A DNA stretch of 64,000 nucleotides, taken from Endomicrobium sp. (GTDB taxonomy: Bacteria; Elusimicrobiota; Endomicrobiia; Endomicrobiales; Endomicrobiaceae). The notes beneath the pieces are model-generated. The model was not told the DNA's origin. It saw only the letters and a program-made list of their open reading frames with translations, and did no database searches. Both the position numbers and the translations under genes were made by a program. Each line of letters starts with the position of its first letter. Position 1 is the first letter of the stretch. Where the stretch lies: positions 1 to 64,000 of the forward strand of contig JAITPF010000037.1 of NCBI GenBank assembly GCA_031289585.1, in the 5' to 3' direction. Below, piece after piece: positions 26,768-35,456 of this stretch.

Positions 26768-26983
26768 ATGAAAAGAATGATGATTATAAGTATGGTAGTA
26801 GTAGGTTTATCAGTTTTACATGTTTCTGTGTACGGAGGAGGATGGCAGTCTAGTAGTGCTCGAGAAGCGAACGTTGCTGATGCTGATCTCGCCGCCGCCA
26901 CCGTTTTTGTCCCCGTCATTGAAGCCCATCCCGATGTCTTTGGTCTCGCCCTTGCAAGCATCCGCCGAGGCTCTGTCGCATAA
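26768..26983 (+). CDS. Small secreted peptide candidate
   Basis: About 71 residues from ATG 26768 (Shine-Dalgarno AAGGAAGG), or 78 from ATG 26747. MKRMMIISMVVVGLSVLHVS followed by VYGGGW is a good signal peptide. The mature part (SSSAREANVADADLAAATVF and on) resembles no family I know. Local base composition is more GC-rich than its surroundings and other frames on both strands are also open, so transfer or recent drift is possible. The end may be frameshifted, since a neighbouring frame continues with charged residues. Confidence 0.4.
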   Translation: MKRMMIISMVVVGLSVLHVSVYGGGWQSSSAREANVADADLAAATVFVPVIEAHPDVFGLALASIRRGSVA

Positions 26984-27063
26984 GGATCAGGATGAGAGTA
27001 GAGGGAGAAGGATGATGATGTCCATCTAACTTTAATAGTAGCAAAGAGAAGAAAAAAACGTCT

Positions 27064-27160
27064 TGTCATTCTCGCAAAAACGGATATCTAAGTTGTAAAA
27101 GTCTTAAAATAGATGCCTAGCGGAATTTATTTTCAGAAGCGGGAGTGACAAGACAAATAA
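27064..27160. repeat. Degenerate module B/C repeat
   Basis: TTGTCATTCTCGCAAAAACG...ATCTAAGTTGTAAAAG and CGGAATTTATTTTCAGAAGCG then GGAGTGACA match, with many changes, the ends and middle of the palindromic modules of the other islands. The following DNA to 27300 shows no gene. Confidence 0.45.
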
Positions 27161-27392
27161 ATACTGTATCATACGCCCTTGAAAGCATTGACTCTAATTA
27201 CAGCATACTTTGTATATATGCCTATTAAAAAATAAAACTAATGTCCTTTTTAACATATCCCAACCTTGCTATATCTCTTCGTCCTTCTATTGAATCTTGC
27301 CAAATTATCCTTTGTTTTTTTGTATACATGTTGTATAATTAAACCTATAACTCAACATTTATAAAGAGGGTTAAACCATACCTTATGGAAAG

Positions 27393-27419
27393 TACGGGCG
27401 TAAGCCCGTAGCAGTTGAC
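27393..27419 (+). promoter_or_regulatory. Hairpin upstream of hydC with shared 14-mer
   Basis: A perfect 7-bp stem TACGGGC / GCCCGTA closed by a GTAA tetraloop (27393-27410), overlapping the 14-mer CCGTAGCAGTTGAC also present before rplY. A TATAAT at 27334-27339 may be the -10 of the hyd operon, though its -35 is weak. The hairpin would lie in the hyd leader, about 90 nt before the start codon. Function unknown. Confidence 0.4.
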
Positions 27420-27502
27420 GACCATTATGACCATTTTGATTATTGATATTTAATTTATTTATTGTTATATAATTGTTATATTCTTTTATAGGAGTAAAGC
27501 GA

Positions 27503-27991
27503 ATGGTATCAAATTACAATAAATTTGAAGCAGTATGTCGAATTCTAAAAGAAAATAATTTTGATGAATCAAAACTAATTCCAATTTTTCAAGCAGTCCA
27601 GGAAGTGTATAAATATCTGTCCGAAGAAGTCTTAACTTTTATAGCATCTTCTTTAAATATATCTCCTGCAAAGGTATATGGTGTTGCAACTTTTTTTGCA
27701 CATTTTACATTAAAACCTAAAGGCAAAAATATTATAAAAGTTTGTGATGGAACAGCTTGTCATGTAAAAAAGTCTGCTAATCTTATAGATGCAATAAAAA
27801 AGAAATTAGATCTGAAAGAAAATGAAAGTTCTACGAAGGATATGCTTTTTACAATTGAGATTGTTGCATGTCTTGGAGCATGTGGACTTGCACCTGTTCT
27901 TGTTATGAATGAAGAAGTTCATGGGCAGATGACTTCTGATAAAGTTATTGGCCTAATTGATGAAGTACTCAAACAAGAAGGGGGAAAATAA
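27503..27991 (+). CDS. hydC: [FeFe] hydrogenase HydC subunit (NuoE-like 2Fe-2S)
   Basis: A 162-residue NuoE-type protein. The start at 27503 follows GGAG with 8-nt spacing; the longer frame begins at a poorer TTG. A helical N-domain (LIPIFQAVQEVYKYLSEEVL, then SPAKVYGVATFFAHFTLKPK) leads into the thioredoxin-like [2Fe-2S] domain with ligands in KVCDGTACHVKKS and IVACLGACGLAPVLVMN. It transfers electrons within the trimeric NADH/ferredoxin-linked hydrogenase. Its stop overlaps the hydB start (TAATG). Confidence 0.92.
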   Translation: MVSNYNKFEAVCRILKENNFDESKLIPIFQAVQEVYKYLSEEVLTFIASSLNISPAKVYGVATFFAHFTLKPKGKNIIKVCDGTACHVKKSANLIDAIKKKLDLKENESSTKDMLFTIEIVACLGACGLAPVLVMNEEVHGQMTSDKVIGLIDEVLKQEGGK

Positions 27992-29862
27992 TGATAGATT
28001 TAGATAATATAACACAGATGGTTCAAACTGCTGGGCGGAATATAACTAAAAGAGTTATTGTTTGCGCTGGTACAGGCTGTGTGGCGAATGGTTCTCTTAA
28101 AGTTTTTAAAAGTTTAGTAGATACAGCGCGCAAATTGGGAATAGATGCTCATGTTAAATTGAAAGAGGAAACTAAAGGTTCATTTTTCTCAAAAAGCGGT
28201 TGCCAGGGATTTTGTCAAAATGGGCCACTTATAAATATTTTGCCGACGGGAATCCTTTATACAAAAGTTAAAGTTGATGATGTAAAGGAGATTTTGGAAA
28301 AGAGCATTAAAAATGATGAGCTTATAGACAGACTTTGTTATCATGTTGGTGGCAAAATATGTAAAGGCCAGGCAGAAATTCCATTTTATCAAAAACAGTA
28401 TAGGATGGTTCTTAAACAATGTGGTGTTATAGATCCTGAGAATATTAAAGAATATATTTCAGATGGTGGATATATAGCTGCAAGAAAAGCTTGTACAGAA
28501 ATGACTGATGAAGAGATATGCAATGTGGTTTTAGCATCAGGTTTAAGAGGACGTGGTGGCGCTGGATTTCTGACCGGTAAAAAGTGGGATCTAAGTAGAA
28601 AACAAACATCTTCGAAAAAATATATGATTTGTAACGGCGATGAAGGAGATCCTGGCGCATTTATGGACAGAAGCGTTATGGAAGGAAATCCTCATAGTAT
28701 TATAGAAGGTTTGATAATTGCAGCAAAAGCTACAGGAGCTGATGAAGGGTATATATATGTAAGAACAGAGTATGCTTTTGCTGTCGATAGAATGAGAAAG
28801 GCAGTAAAAGACGCAACTGATATTGGAATTTTAGGAGACAATATTTTTGGTTCAACTCATAATTTTAGACTTCATGTTATGGAAGGGGCAGGTGCTTTTG
28901 TATGTGGTGAAGAAACTGCATTAATAGCTTCAATTGAAGGAAAACGAGGAATGCCTTCGCCAAAACCACCGTTCCCATCGCAAAGTGGATTATGGGGAAA
29001 GCCTACAACAATAAATAATGTTGAGACGCTTGCTACTATTCCTATTATAATAAACTATGGAGCAGACTCTTTTCGAAAGATTGGAACTGAAACTTCCCCG
29101 GGAACAAAAATATTTGCTTTAACAGGAAATGTTGAAAATACAGGTCTTATTGAAGTTCCTTTAGGGACTACTTTAAGACATATAATATTTGATATTGCCG
29201 GCGGAGTTACAGATGAAAAAGATGAAATTAAAGAAGATAATTTTAAAGCTGTTCAAATAGGAGGTCCTTCAGGTGGATGTCTAACTAAAGAACATCTTGA
29301 TCTTTCATTGGATTTTGATTCTTTAAAAAAAGTTGGTGCTATGGTGGGATCGGGTGGACTTGTAGTAATGAGTAAAGATAATTGTATGGTAAATGTTTCG
29401 AAATTTTTTATGCAGTTTATGCAAAATGAGTCTTGTGGCAAATGTGTTTTATGTCGAGAAGGAACAAGACAAATGTTTTTAATGCTTGAAGATATTACTG
29501 AAGGCAGAGCAGATGAAAATACTATTTTGCTTTTAGAAAAACTTGCCAAAGCTGTTCAGATAGGATCTCTTTGTGGTCTTGGTAAAACTGCGCCTAATCC
29601 TATTTTATCGACTTTAAAATATTTTAGACAAGAGTATGATGCTCATGTTAGAGAAAAGAAATGTCCTGCAGGAGAATGTGCAAAACTATTAAGCTATAGA
29701 ATAACTGATAAATGTGTTGGTTGTACAGTTTGTGCAACAAAATGCCCTGTTAAAGCAATAAGCGGTGAGAGAGGATGTCAGCATAAGATTGATACTACAA
29801 AGTGTATTAAGTGTGGTATTTGTGGGGCCTTGTGCAAATTTAGCGCTGTGGCAAGGGGTTAA
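27991..29862 (+). CDS. hydB: [FeFe] hydrogenase HydB subunit (NuoF-like, FMN/NADH)
   Basis: A 623-residue flavoprotein. Residues ~15-110 form an N-terminal thioredoxin-like [2Fe-2S] domain (CAGTGCVANGS, SGCQGFCQNGPLINI). The NuoF core binds FMN and NADH (LRGRGGAGFLTGKKWDL, NGDEGDPGAFMDRSVMEGNP). An SLBB part follows, then the [4Fe-4S] motif ESCGKCVLCREGTRQM. The C-terminus has two ferredoxin clusters (CVGCTVCATKCPVKA, CIKCGICGALCKF). It oxidises or reduces NAD(H) in the bifurcating hydrogenase complex. Confidence 0.95.
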   Translation: MIDLDNITQMVQTAGRNITKRVIVCAGTGCVANGSLKVFKSLVDTARKLGIDAHVKLKEETKGSFFSKSGCQGFCQNGPLINILPTGILYTKVKVDDVKEILEKSIKNDELIDRLCYHVGGKICKGQAEIPFYQKQYRMVLKQCGVIDPENIKEYISDGGYIAARKACTEMTDEEICNVVLASGLRGRGGAGFLTGKKWDLSRKQTSSKKYMICNGDEGDPGAFMDRSVMEGNPHSIIEGLIIAAKATGADEGYIYVRTEYAFAVDRMRKAVKDATDIGILGDNIFGSTHNFRLHVMEGAGAFVCGEETALIASIEGKRGMPSPKPPFPSQSGLWGKPTTINNVETLATIPIIINYGADSFRKIGTETSPGTKIFALTGNVENTGLIEVPLGTTLRHIIFDIAGGVTDEKDEIKEDNFKAVQIGGPSGGCLTKEHLDLSLDFDSLKKVGAMVGSGGLVVMSKDNCMVNVSKFFMQFMQNESCGKCVLCREGTRQMFLMLEDITEGRADENTILLLEKLAKAVQIGSLCGLGKTAPNPILSTLKYFRQEYDAHVREKKCPAGECAKLLSYRITDKCVGCTVCATKCPVKAISGERGCQHKIDTTKCIKCGICGALCKFSAVARG

Positions 29863-29865
29863 TGA

Positions 29866-31863
29866 ATGGAAAAATATTTGACGATAAATAGCAAGAAAGT
29901 TGTATTTGATAGCGAGAAAAACCTTTTAGAAGTCATAAGAAAAGAAAATATAGAACTACCAACATTTTGTTATCATCCTGAACTTAGTGTTCAAGGTTCG
30001 TGCAGACTTTGTATGGTAGAAGTTGACAGAAAAGGGATTCTGTCTGCGTGTTCTACTCCTCCCGAAACTGGAATGGAAATCAAGACAAATACTGAACAAA
30101 TAATAGAAATGAGAAAAATTATAGTAGAACTTTTGCTTGCAAATCATGATAGAGAATGTACGACGTGCGCAAAAAGTGAAAGTTGCAAGCTTCAAACTTT
30201 AGCAAGAAGACTTGGTATTAATGAATTAAGGTTTAAAAACGTTATGCATAAAGAATCTAAAGATGTGTCAACGTACTCTTTAGTAAGAGAACCAAGCAAA
30301 TGTGTTCTTTGTGGTGATTGTGTAAGATTTTGTGACGAAATACAAAGTGTAGGTGCATTAGGCTTTGTCGGGCGAGGATCAAAATCTGTAGTTTGTCCTA
30401 GTTTTGGAAAGGTTTTAGCATCATCGGAGTGCGTTTACTGTGGGCAGTGTGCAAGGGTATGCCCTACAGGTGCAATTGTGCCTAAGTCAGAAGTTAATTA
30501 TGTATGGAAGGCTTTAAGCGATCCAAAGAAAAAAGTTATAATTGCAATAGCTCCTGCAGTAAGGGCGGCAATTGGTGAAGTGTTTGGTTTAGCTGGTGAG
30601 AATGGAACTGAAGTGGCAGGAAAAGTTGTAACAGCTTTGCGCACTATGGGGTTTGCAAAAATCTTTGATGTTTCTTTTACGGCAGATATGACAATAGTTG
30701 AGGAAGCAAATGAGTTTATAGACCGTTTGAGTAAAGACGATGATATTCCTATGTTTACTTCATGTTGTCCTGCATGGGTGAAATTTGTAGAGCAGTATTA
30801 TCCTGATTTTCTTCAAAATCTTTCAACTTGTCGTTCTCCTCAAGGAATGTACGGTTCTATTGCAAGAAGAATTATGCCTGAAATGCTTGAAATTCCAAAA
30901 GAGGATTTAATTGTAGTTTCAGTAATGCCCTGTACGGCAAAAAAGTATGAAGCTAGAAGACCAGAGCTTGCAAAAGATGGAATTATAGATATTGATTATG
31001 TTTTAACTACGCAGGAACTTGCTATGATGATTGAAGAAGCAGGTTTCCATTTTGCCAAACTAGAATCATCTGCGTTTGATATGCCTTTTGGCTTTAAAAC
31101 CGGAGGGGGTGTAATATTTGGCAATTCTGGAGGAGTCACAGAAGCTGTTTTAAGAAATGTTGTAAATACAAAATCCGATGGAATAAATGAATCTGAACAG
31201 TTTAATTTTGTGCGTGGTGAAGACGGAATAAGAGAAGCTAAAATAGACCTTGGCAATAGAGAACTTAAAATTGCAATTGTTTATGGATTAAAGAATGCAA
31301 GAAACGTTTTAAGAGATATTAAAGCTAATAAATCAAGATATGATTTTGTGGAAGTTATGGCTTGCCCAGGTGGTTGTATAGGTGGTGCAGGGCAACCTAT
31401 CTATACAGATTTATCAGTAAGAAAAACAAGGACTAAAGTTTTATATGAAAACGATAGAGCTATGGAACTCCACAAACCGCAGGACAATCCTTACGTTCAA
31501 AAAATATATAAAGATTATTTAGGTAAACCAGGGTGCCGCCAAGCCCATGAGTATTTACATACTGGGTATAGGTACAAAAAGAGATTTAATCAGACATTTG
31601 AAATTTACAAGTCTGAAAAAGAAAACAATGTTAAGGTTAATGTATGTTTTGGAAACAGTTGTATACAGAAAGGTTCAAAAGAGATTTTGAAACATATTGT
31701 AGATTTTGCAGAAAGCGGCAAATATAATGTTGATATAGAGGTTTCTATTTGCTTAGAAAAATGTTCTAAAGGTCCGGTTGTAAAAGTTGCAGATCAGATC
31801 ATTGAACATTGCACTCTCCAGGCAGCAGAAAAAGCAATACGTGAAGAATTAAAAAAATGGTAA
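29866..31863 (+). CDS. hydA: [FeFe] hydrogenase catalytic subunit HydA
   Basis: A 665-residue hydrogenase. An N-terminal [2Fe-2S] domain (CYHPELSVQGSCRLCMVEV), a His-Cys cluster region (HDRECTTCAKSESCKL) and two [4Fe-4S] clusters (CVLCGDCVRFC, CVYCGQCARVCPTG) precede the H-cluster domain. The H-cluster motifs are FTSCCPAWVKF (~residue 298), VMPCTAKKYEARRPE (~354) and MACPGGCIGGAGQP (~498). A C-terminal thioredoxin-like [2Fe-2S] domain follows (VCFGNSCIQKGS, SICLEKCSKGP). It makes or consumes H2, probably coupling ferredoxin and NADH. The maturases HydEFG are not in the window. Confidence 0.96.
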   Translation: MEKYLTINSKKVVFDSEKNLLEVIRKENIELPTFCYHPELSVQGSCRLCMVEVDRKGILSACSTPPETGMEIKTNTEQIIEMRKIIVELLLANHDRECTTCAKSESCKLQTLARRLGINELRFKNVMHKESKDVSTYSLVREPSKCVLCGDCVRFCDEIQSVGALGFVGRGSKSVVCPSFGKVLASSECVYCGQCARVCPTGAIVPKSEVNYVWKALSDPKKKVIIAIAPAVRAAIGEVFGLAGENGTEVAGKVVTALRTMGFAKIFDVSFTADMTIVEEANEFIDRLSKDDDIPMFTSCCPAWVKFVEQYYPDFLQNLSTCRSPQGMYGSIARRIMPEMLEIPKEDLIVVSVMPCTAKKYEARRPELAKDGIIDIDYVLTTQELAMMIEEAGFHFAKLESSAFDMPFGFKTGGGVIFGNSGGVTEAVLRNVVNTKSDGINESEQFNFVRGEDGIREAKIDLGNRELKIAIVYGLKNARNVLRDIKANKSRYDFVEVMACPGGCIGGAGQPIYTDLSVRKTRTKVLYENDRAMELHKPQDNPYVQKIYKDYLGKPGCRQAHEYLHTGYRYKKRFNQTFEIYKSEKENNVKVNVCFGNSCIQKGSKEILKHIVDFAESGKYNVDIEVSICLEKCSKGPVVKVADQIIEHCTLQAAEKAIREELKKW

Positions 31864-32052
31864 GCTACAATAAACCAATAAAATCTATTTTGTAATGCAT
31901 TTACATTATGTATATATAAAGTCAAAACTTTGTTGGGGATTGGTTTGAGAAAAATTGATAATAGTAAAGAAAATTTATAAAATTGAATAAATTAAAAATG
32001 TGTATGAAACAGCTATTGTGTATGGTAGTGGTTATGTAAGAGGTGATTGAAA

Positions 32053-32796
32053 ATGAAAAGATTATTTTTTATAGTTTTGCTATGTTGTTTTTGGAGTAGT
32101 ATGGTTAATGATGCAATCGCGATGAATCTTGAAGACTATTACACCGTTACTGAAGCTGATAAAGCTCGTGCTGAAGCCGATAAAGCCTATGCTAAAGCAA
32201 AGCTCAAAGATGCTCAGTCTTATACAATTTGAGCTAAGTTCAAAAAAAACCGCTTAGAAAATCTTCCAAAGGATTTTTTTAGATCTTTTAGAGAAGAAGT
32301 CGGTAATGAAAAGTATTCTCAAGATAAAAAATTGATGATAAAAAATATGAAAAAACTTATCAAGACAGAAACTAAAATGATTAAATCCGATAGTGAAACA
32401 GTTAAAGCCTATGCTGCAGCTGCCAATGCCTACGACAAGACTGTTAAAATGTATGCTAAAATTGCCGCTATTGAAGATACAGAAAATCTCAAAGATACTG
32501 CTAAAATCAATGTTTTTGCTGAAGCCGCCAAAGTTGCGAAAGCATATGCTAGAGCTGCTAGGGCTTATATTGAATCTGCTATGGTCCGTGTTGAATTTGA
32601 TAGGATTAACAGAGCTAACAGTATTGTCAGAAGAGATAAATTATTAGATAGAGCTTCAAAAAACTGCGAAACCAACATTGATGACTACGACAAGTCCTAC
32701 GACAAAATTATAAAAACACAAATAGTGGCTTTTGAAGAAGAAGCTAAAGCCATTAAATTCCAGTCTGAATTTATGCTAAACTTTGAATACAAATAA
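32053..32796 (+). pseudogene. Secreted Ala/Lys-rich helical protein with in-frame TGA
   Basis: From ATG 32053 (AGGTG 7 nt upstream) a signal peptide MKRLFFIVLLCCFWSSMVND then AIA leads to EADKARAEADKAYAKAKLKD. A TGA at 32230-32232 interrupts the frame, and the same frame then runs open to 32796 with matching composition (VKAYAAAANAYDKTVKMYAK, VAKAYARAARAYIESAMVRV). Together it would be 247 residues of long helix, probably coiled coil. Nonsense mutation is the simplest view. TGA ends other genes here, so it is not recoded. No family recognised. Confidence 0.6.
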
Positions 32797-32809
32797 AATA
32801 TAAAACTCT

Positions 32810-32833
32810 CCTCTGGAAGAATATTTTCAGAGG
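32810..32833. terminator. Hairpin between convergent genes
   Basis: CCTCTG / CAGAGG stem with extra weak pairs, placed 14 nt after the rightward gene and 29 nt after the end of the leftward Cys-rich gene. T-rich tracts lie on both flanks, so it may serve both directions. Confidence 0.5.
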
Positions 32834-32861
32834 AAAGCTTTTGTGTAAGTAATCTTAAGTT

Positions 32862-33112
32862 TTAAAGTTCATTGTTTTCTTCAAGAATTTTCTTGGCTTG
32901 CCAACAATCTTCGCCAACACTTTCACAAAAATTGAGAGCGTTACGACAAAATTCTATTACTTCTTTAAGATATGATCCTCCTAATAGTTTTCTTGCTTCG
33001 TAACCCTGCTGGCAGTTATCACATTTCTTATAACACTTTTCATTAACATAGCTTACAGATACGGCAACAACACAACACAACACAATACGACTGTTAAAAC
33101 TAATTTTTTCAT
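32862..33112 (-). pseudogene. Small secreted Cys-rich protein, frame broken at a 5-nt repeat
   Basis: A strong ribosome-binding site (GGGGAGGAAT) precedes ATG 33112, which starts MKKLVLTVVLCCVV, a signal peptide. The frame is then lost within three tandem TGTGT units (about 33071-33087) and stops early. In the shifted frame the protein resumes AVSVSYVNEKCYKKCDNCQQ and runs to 32862 with eight or so Cys in CxxxCxxC-like spacing. Removing one 5-nt unit restores a continuous ~82-residue protein. It may be a phase-variable gene in its off state or a simple pseudogene. Confidence 0.6.
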
Positions 33113-33330
33113 TTTTATTCCTCCCCTTTTGTGTTTAAAGATTATAGCGCCTGCAGTTGCTATGATTAGTGTTATATGAATTTAAAGTTTTTAAAACAAA
33201 CGTGTTAGGTGCAGATCGTTTGATTTGATATAAATCCTGACGCGTTTGAGATTTTTCAGTAAAAATGCTATATACATTTATTGTTTTAATCATCTAATAA
33301 AATAGTTTTAATAAGATAAGGAGTATTCTT

Positions 33331-33756
33331 TTGGGTAGAATAATGGGGATTGATTACGGTTTAAAACGGATAGGGATTGCAATGACAGATCTTTTGCAAA
33401 TTACCGCAAATCCTTTTAATACAATAGAGAGTCTATCTTTAAAGAAAAATGCATTAAAAATTGTAGAACTTGCAAAAGATAATGATGTTTCGACAATTGT
33501 TTTAGGATTGCCAGTAAATATGAATGGCAGTAAGGGAGAAATGACTGAAATTGTTTGTAACTTTATTGATGAAATCAAATCTCTTTCAGATGTTGAAATA
33601 ACAACAATTGATGAAAGACTTACAACAGCGCAAGCTGAAAGAATACTCATTGAAGAAGCCGATATTTCCAGAGAAAAACGTAAAGGTCTTAAAGACAAAA
33701 TAGCCGCAGCGTTGATTTTACAAACTTTTTTAGATACTAAAGTCTGTTCAAATTAA
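33331..33756 (+). CDS. ruvX: Putative pre-16S rRNA nuclease / Holliday-junction resolvase-like YqgF
   Basis: A 141-residue RNase H-fold protein: RIMGIDYGLKRIGIAMTDLL (first catalytic Asp), IVLGLPVNMNGSKGEMTE, VEITTIDERLTTAQAERILI (Glu) and KDKIAAALILQTFLDTK (Asp). The TTG start follows AAGGAG with 7-nt spacing; an ATG four codons on is possible. YqgF-family enzymes process 16S rRNA ends. The last codons (VCSN) and the TAA stop are inside the MITE terminus at 33738. Confidence 0.9.
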   Translation: MGRIMGIDYGLKRIGIAMTDLLQITANPFNTIESLSLKKNALKIVELAKDNDVSTIVLGLPVNMNGSKGEMTEIVCNFIDEIKSLSDVEITTIDERLTTAQAERILIEEADISREKRKGLKDKIAAALILQTFLDTKVCSN

Positions 33757-33999
33757 TAGGACAAAAGAGCTGCTTGAGTTTTTTGAGTAAAATTTGGCTG
33801 TTTTGTGAGAGATAATATCTGACCATATTGACACAGCAAAACTGACAAAGTTTACCAAAAAGCTGTCGTAGTCCGAAGGATTATGGCAAAAAAGCCAACA
33901 GCAGCGTTTCTCAAGATGCATTAACTAAGTCTCGCTATGCTATACTTTCATGCCTTGTATTTGACTATTTTTGTTCTTAATGCTTGTGAACAGACTCTA
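33738..33999. mobile_element. MITE-like element, full copy 2
   Basis: About 262 bp from TAAAGTCTGTTCAAATTAAT (then AGG) to the inverted GTGAACAGACTCTA. It aligns end to end with the copy at 2541-2787 in reverse orientation, for example TTGGCTGTTTTGTGA, CAGCAAAACTGACAAAGTTT and the GTAGTCCGAAGG segment. No ORF inside. It begins within the ruvX coding end and stops about 20 nt before the NYN gene, so it occupies the whole gap. Confidence 0.8.
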
Positions 34000-34018
34000 A
34001 AACTATTTTATAAATAAC

Positions 34019-34507
34019 ATGCACTACTTAATTGATGGTTATAATGTAATAAACTCAAGTGATATTTTTTCAGCTCCTACTTTGGAAGGCAGAAGAAATA
34101 AATTATTTGAGTTTATTCAATTTAATAGACCACATGGGAATATTAGAAATTCCATAAGTGTTGTTTTTGATTGCAAATTAAAAAATCTATACGAGTCAAA
34201 AGGGTATAATAAATCATATATTGGAAATATAGAAGTAATTTTTAGCGATGGTATAGCGTCTGCTGACGATGTTATTACGGAACTTATCGAAGAGTCTCAA
34301 AACCCTTATAATATAACCATTGTTACGAATGATAAAGGCATAAGACGCAGAACTGCTCCAAGTGGAGCAAAATATGAAAGTGTAGAGATGTTTTTGTCAA
34401 AAGGTTTTAAACAAAAAATTGTAAAAAAAAGGAGCGCTAAATATTTTGAAAGCAACGGAAATGAACAAATAGACGAGGAATTAAAAAAACTTTGGTTAAA
34501 AGAGTGA
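34019..34507 (+). CDS. YacP-type NYN domain RNase
   Basis: A 162-residue PIN/NYN-fold protein. MHYLIDGYNVINSSD carries the first acidic residue and the DGYNV hallmark; SVVFDCK, FSDGIASADDVITELIEESQ and ITIVTNDKGIRRRTA supply the remaining acidic pocket. The YacP/Rae1 relatives act as RNases in mRNA or ribosome-associated decay. Its stop overlaps the mltG start codon (GTGA). The ATG sits about 20 nt after a MITE, without a strong Shine-Dalgarno. Confidence 0.85.
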   Translation: MHYLIDGYNVINSSDIFSAPTLEGRRNKLFEFIQFNRPHGNIRNSISVVFDCKLKNLYESKGYNKSYIGNIEVIFSDGIASADDVITELIEESQNPYNITIVTNDKGIRRRTAPSGAKYESVEMFLSKGFKQKIVKKRSAKYFESNGNEQIDEELKKLWLKE

Positions 34508-35442
34508 AAGTTGTTTTATTAGTACTCATAATATGTTTTTTAATTTCTGTTTGTATGCATTTTTTTGCCTCTGGTGATAAAATTTTAATAAGTGTACAAA
34601 GAGGCGATACTGTTTCAACTACAGTGTCGCATTTAAAAGAAAACAAACTTATATATTCTAAAAAATTATTTTTGATTTTAACTAAGCTTACAAAGTCTCA
34701 AAACAAATTCAAGGCTGGTGTTTATAGTTTTTCTAAAAAAGACAGTATGTTTAAGATATTAAAAAGTTTAACAAGGGCTTCAGAAAATATTTTGCGTTTT
34801 ACTGTGCCTGAAGGAAACAATATAGAGCAAACGGCAGGAATTATTTCAAAAACAATAAATATTGATAAAGAAAAATTTATTAAAATTGCGACAGATAAAA
34901 ATATGGAGGGTTATCTTATGCCTGAAACATATTTTGTTGATCCTGGAATGAACGAAGAGCAGATTATTGGAATGATGTGTAATGAATTTAATAAAAAAGT
35001 TACCTCGGATATGTATAAAAGAGCAAAAGAACTTCATCTTGCATTTAAAGATATTATTGTTATTTCGTCAATTATTGAAAAAGAAGCTGTTAAACCTGAA
35101 GAAAAACTAATGATAGCAGCAGTTTTTTATAACAGACTTAATAAAAAAATAAGGTTGCAATCATGTGCTACTGTTTTGTATGCTATGAGAATAAATAAAG
35201 AAAAGCTGAGTGTTGAAGATACCAGGTTTGATTCGCCATATAATACTTATAGACATTATGGACTCCCGCCGGGGCCTATATGTAGTCCGGGAATAGAATC
35301 AATAAAAGCGGCTTTATATCCTGCAGATACAGAAAGTTTGTTTTTTGTTTCAACAGGAAACAGTAGTCATTTGTTTGCAAAAAGTTTTGATGAGCATAAA
35401 AAAAATAAACTAGTTACAAAAGGAAGTCAACAAAGGCAATAA
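34504..35442 (+). CDS. mltG: Endolytic murein transglycosylase MltG
   Basis: About 312 residues: one N-terminal membrane helix (VVLLVLIICFLISVCMHFF), a LysM-like part (ISVQRGDTVSTTVSHLKENK) and the YceG catalytic domain. VISSIIEKEAVKPEEKLMIA contains the catalytic Glu (~192), with FYNRLNKKIRLQSCATVLYA and the final FDSPYNTYRHYGLPPGPICS, PGIESIKAALYP. The enzyme cuts nascent peptidoglycan and sets strand length. I chose the GTG overlapping the previous stop; a TTG four codons upstream is possible. Confidence 0.92.
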   Translation: MKVVLLVLIICFLISVCMHFFASGDKILISVQRGDTVSTTVSHLKENKLIYSKKLFLILTKLTKSQNKFKAGVYSFSKKDSMFKILKSLTRASENILRFTVPEGNNIEQTAGIISKTINIDKEKFIKIATDKNMEGYLMPETYFVDPGMNEEQIIGMMCNEFNKKVTSDMYKRAKELHLAFKDIIVISSIIEKEAVKPEEKLMIAAVFYNRLNKKIRLQSCATVLYAMRINKEKLSVEDTRFDSPYNTYRHYGLPPGPICSPGIESIKAALYPADTESLFFVSTGNSSHLFAKSFDEHKKNKLVTKGSQQRQ

Positions 35443-35456
35443 ATAAGGAAATAGCA

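Noticed and set aside
32230-32232. TGA as selenocysteine or reassigned codon
   Set aside because: TGA ends many intact genes here, no selenocysteine-type context is seen, and the protein has no redox motif at this point.
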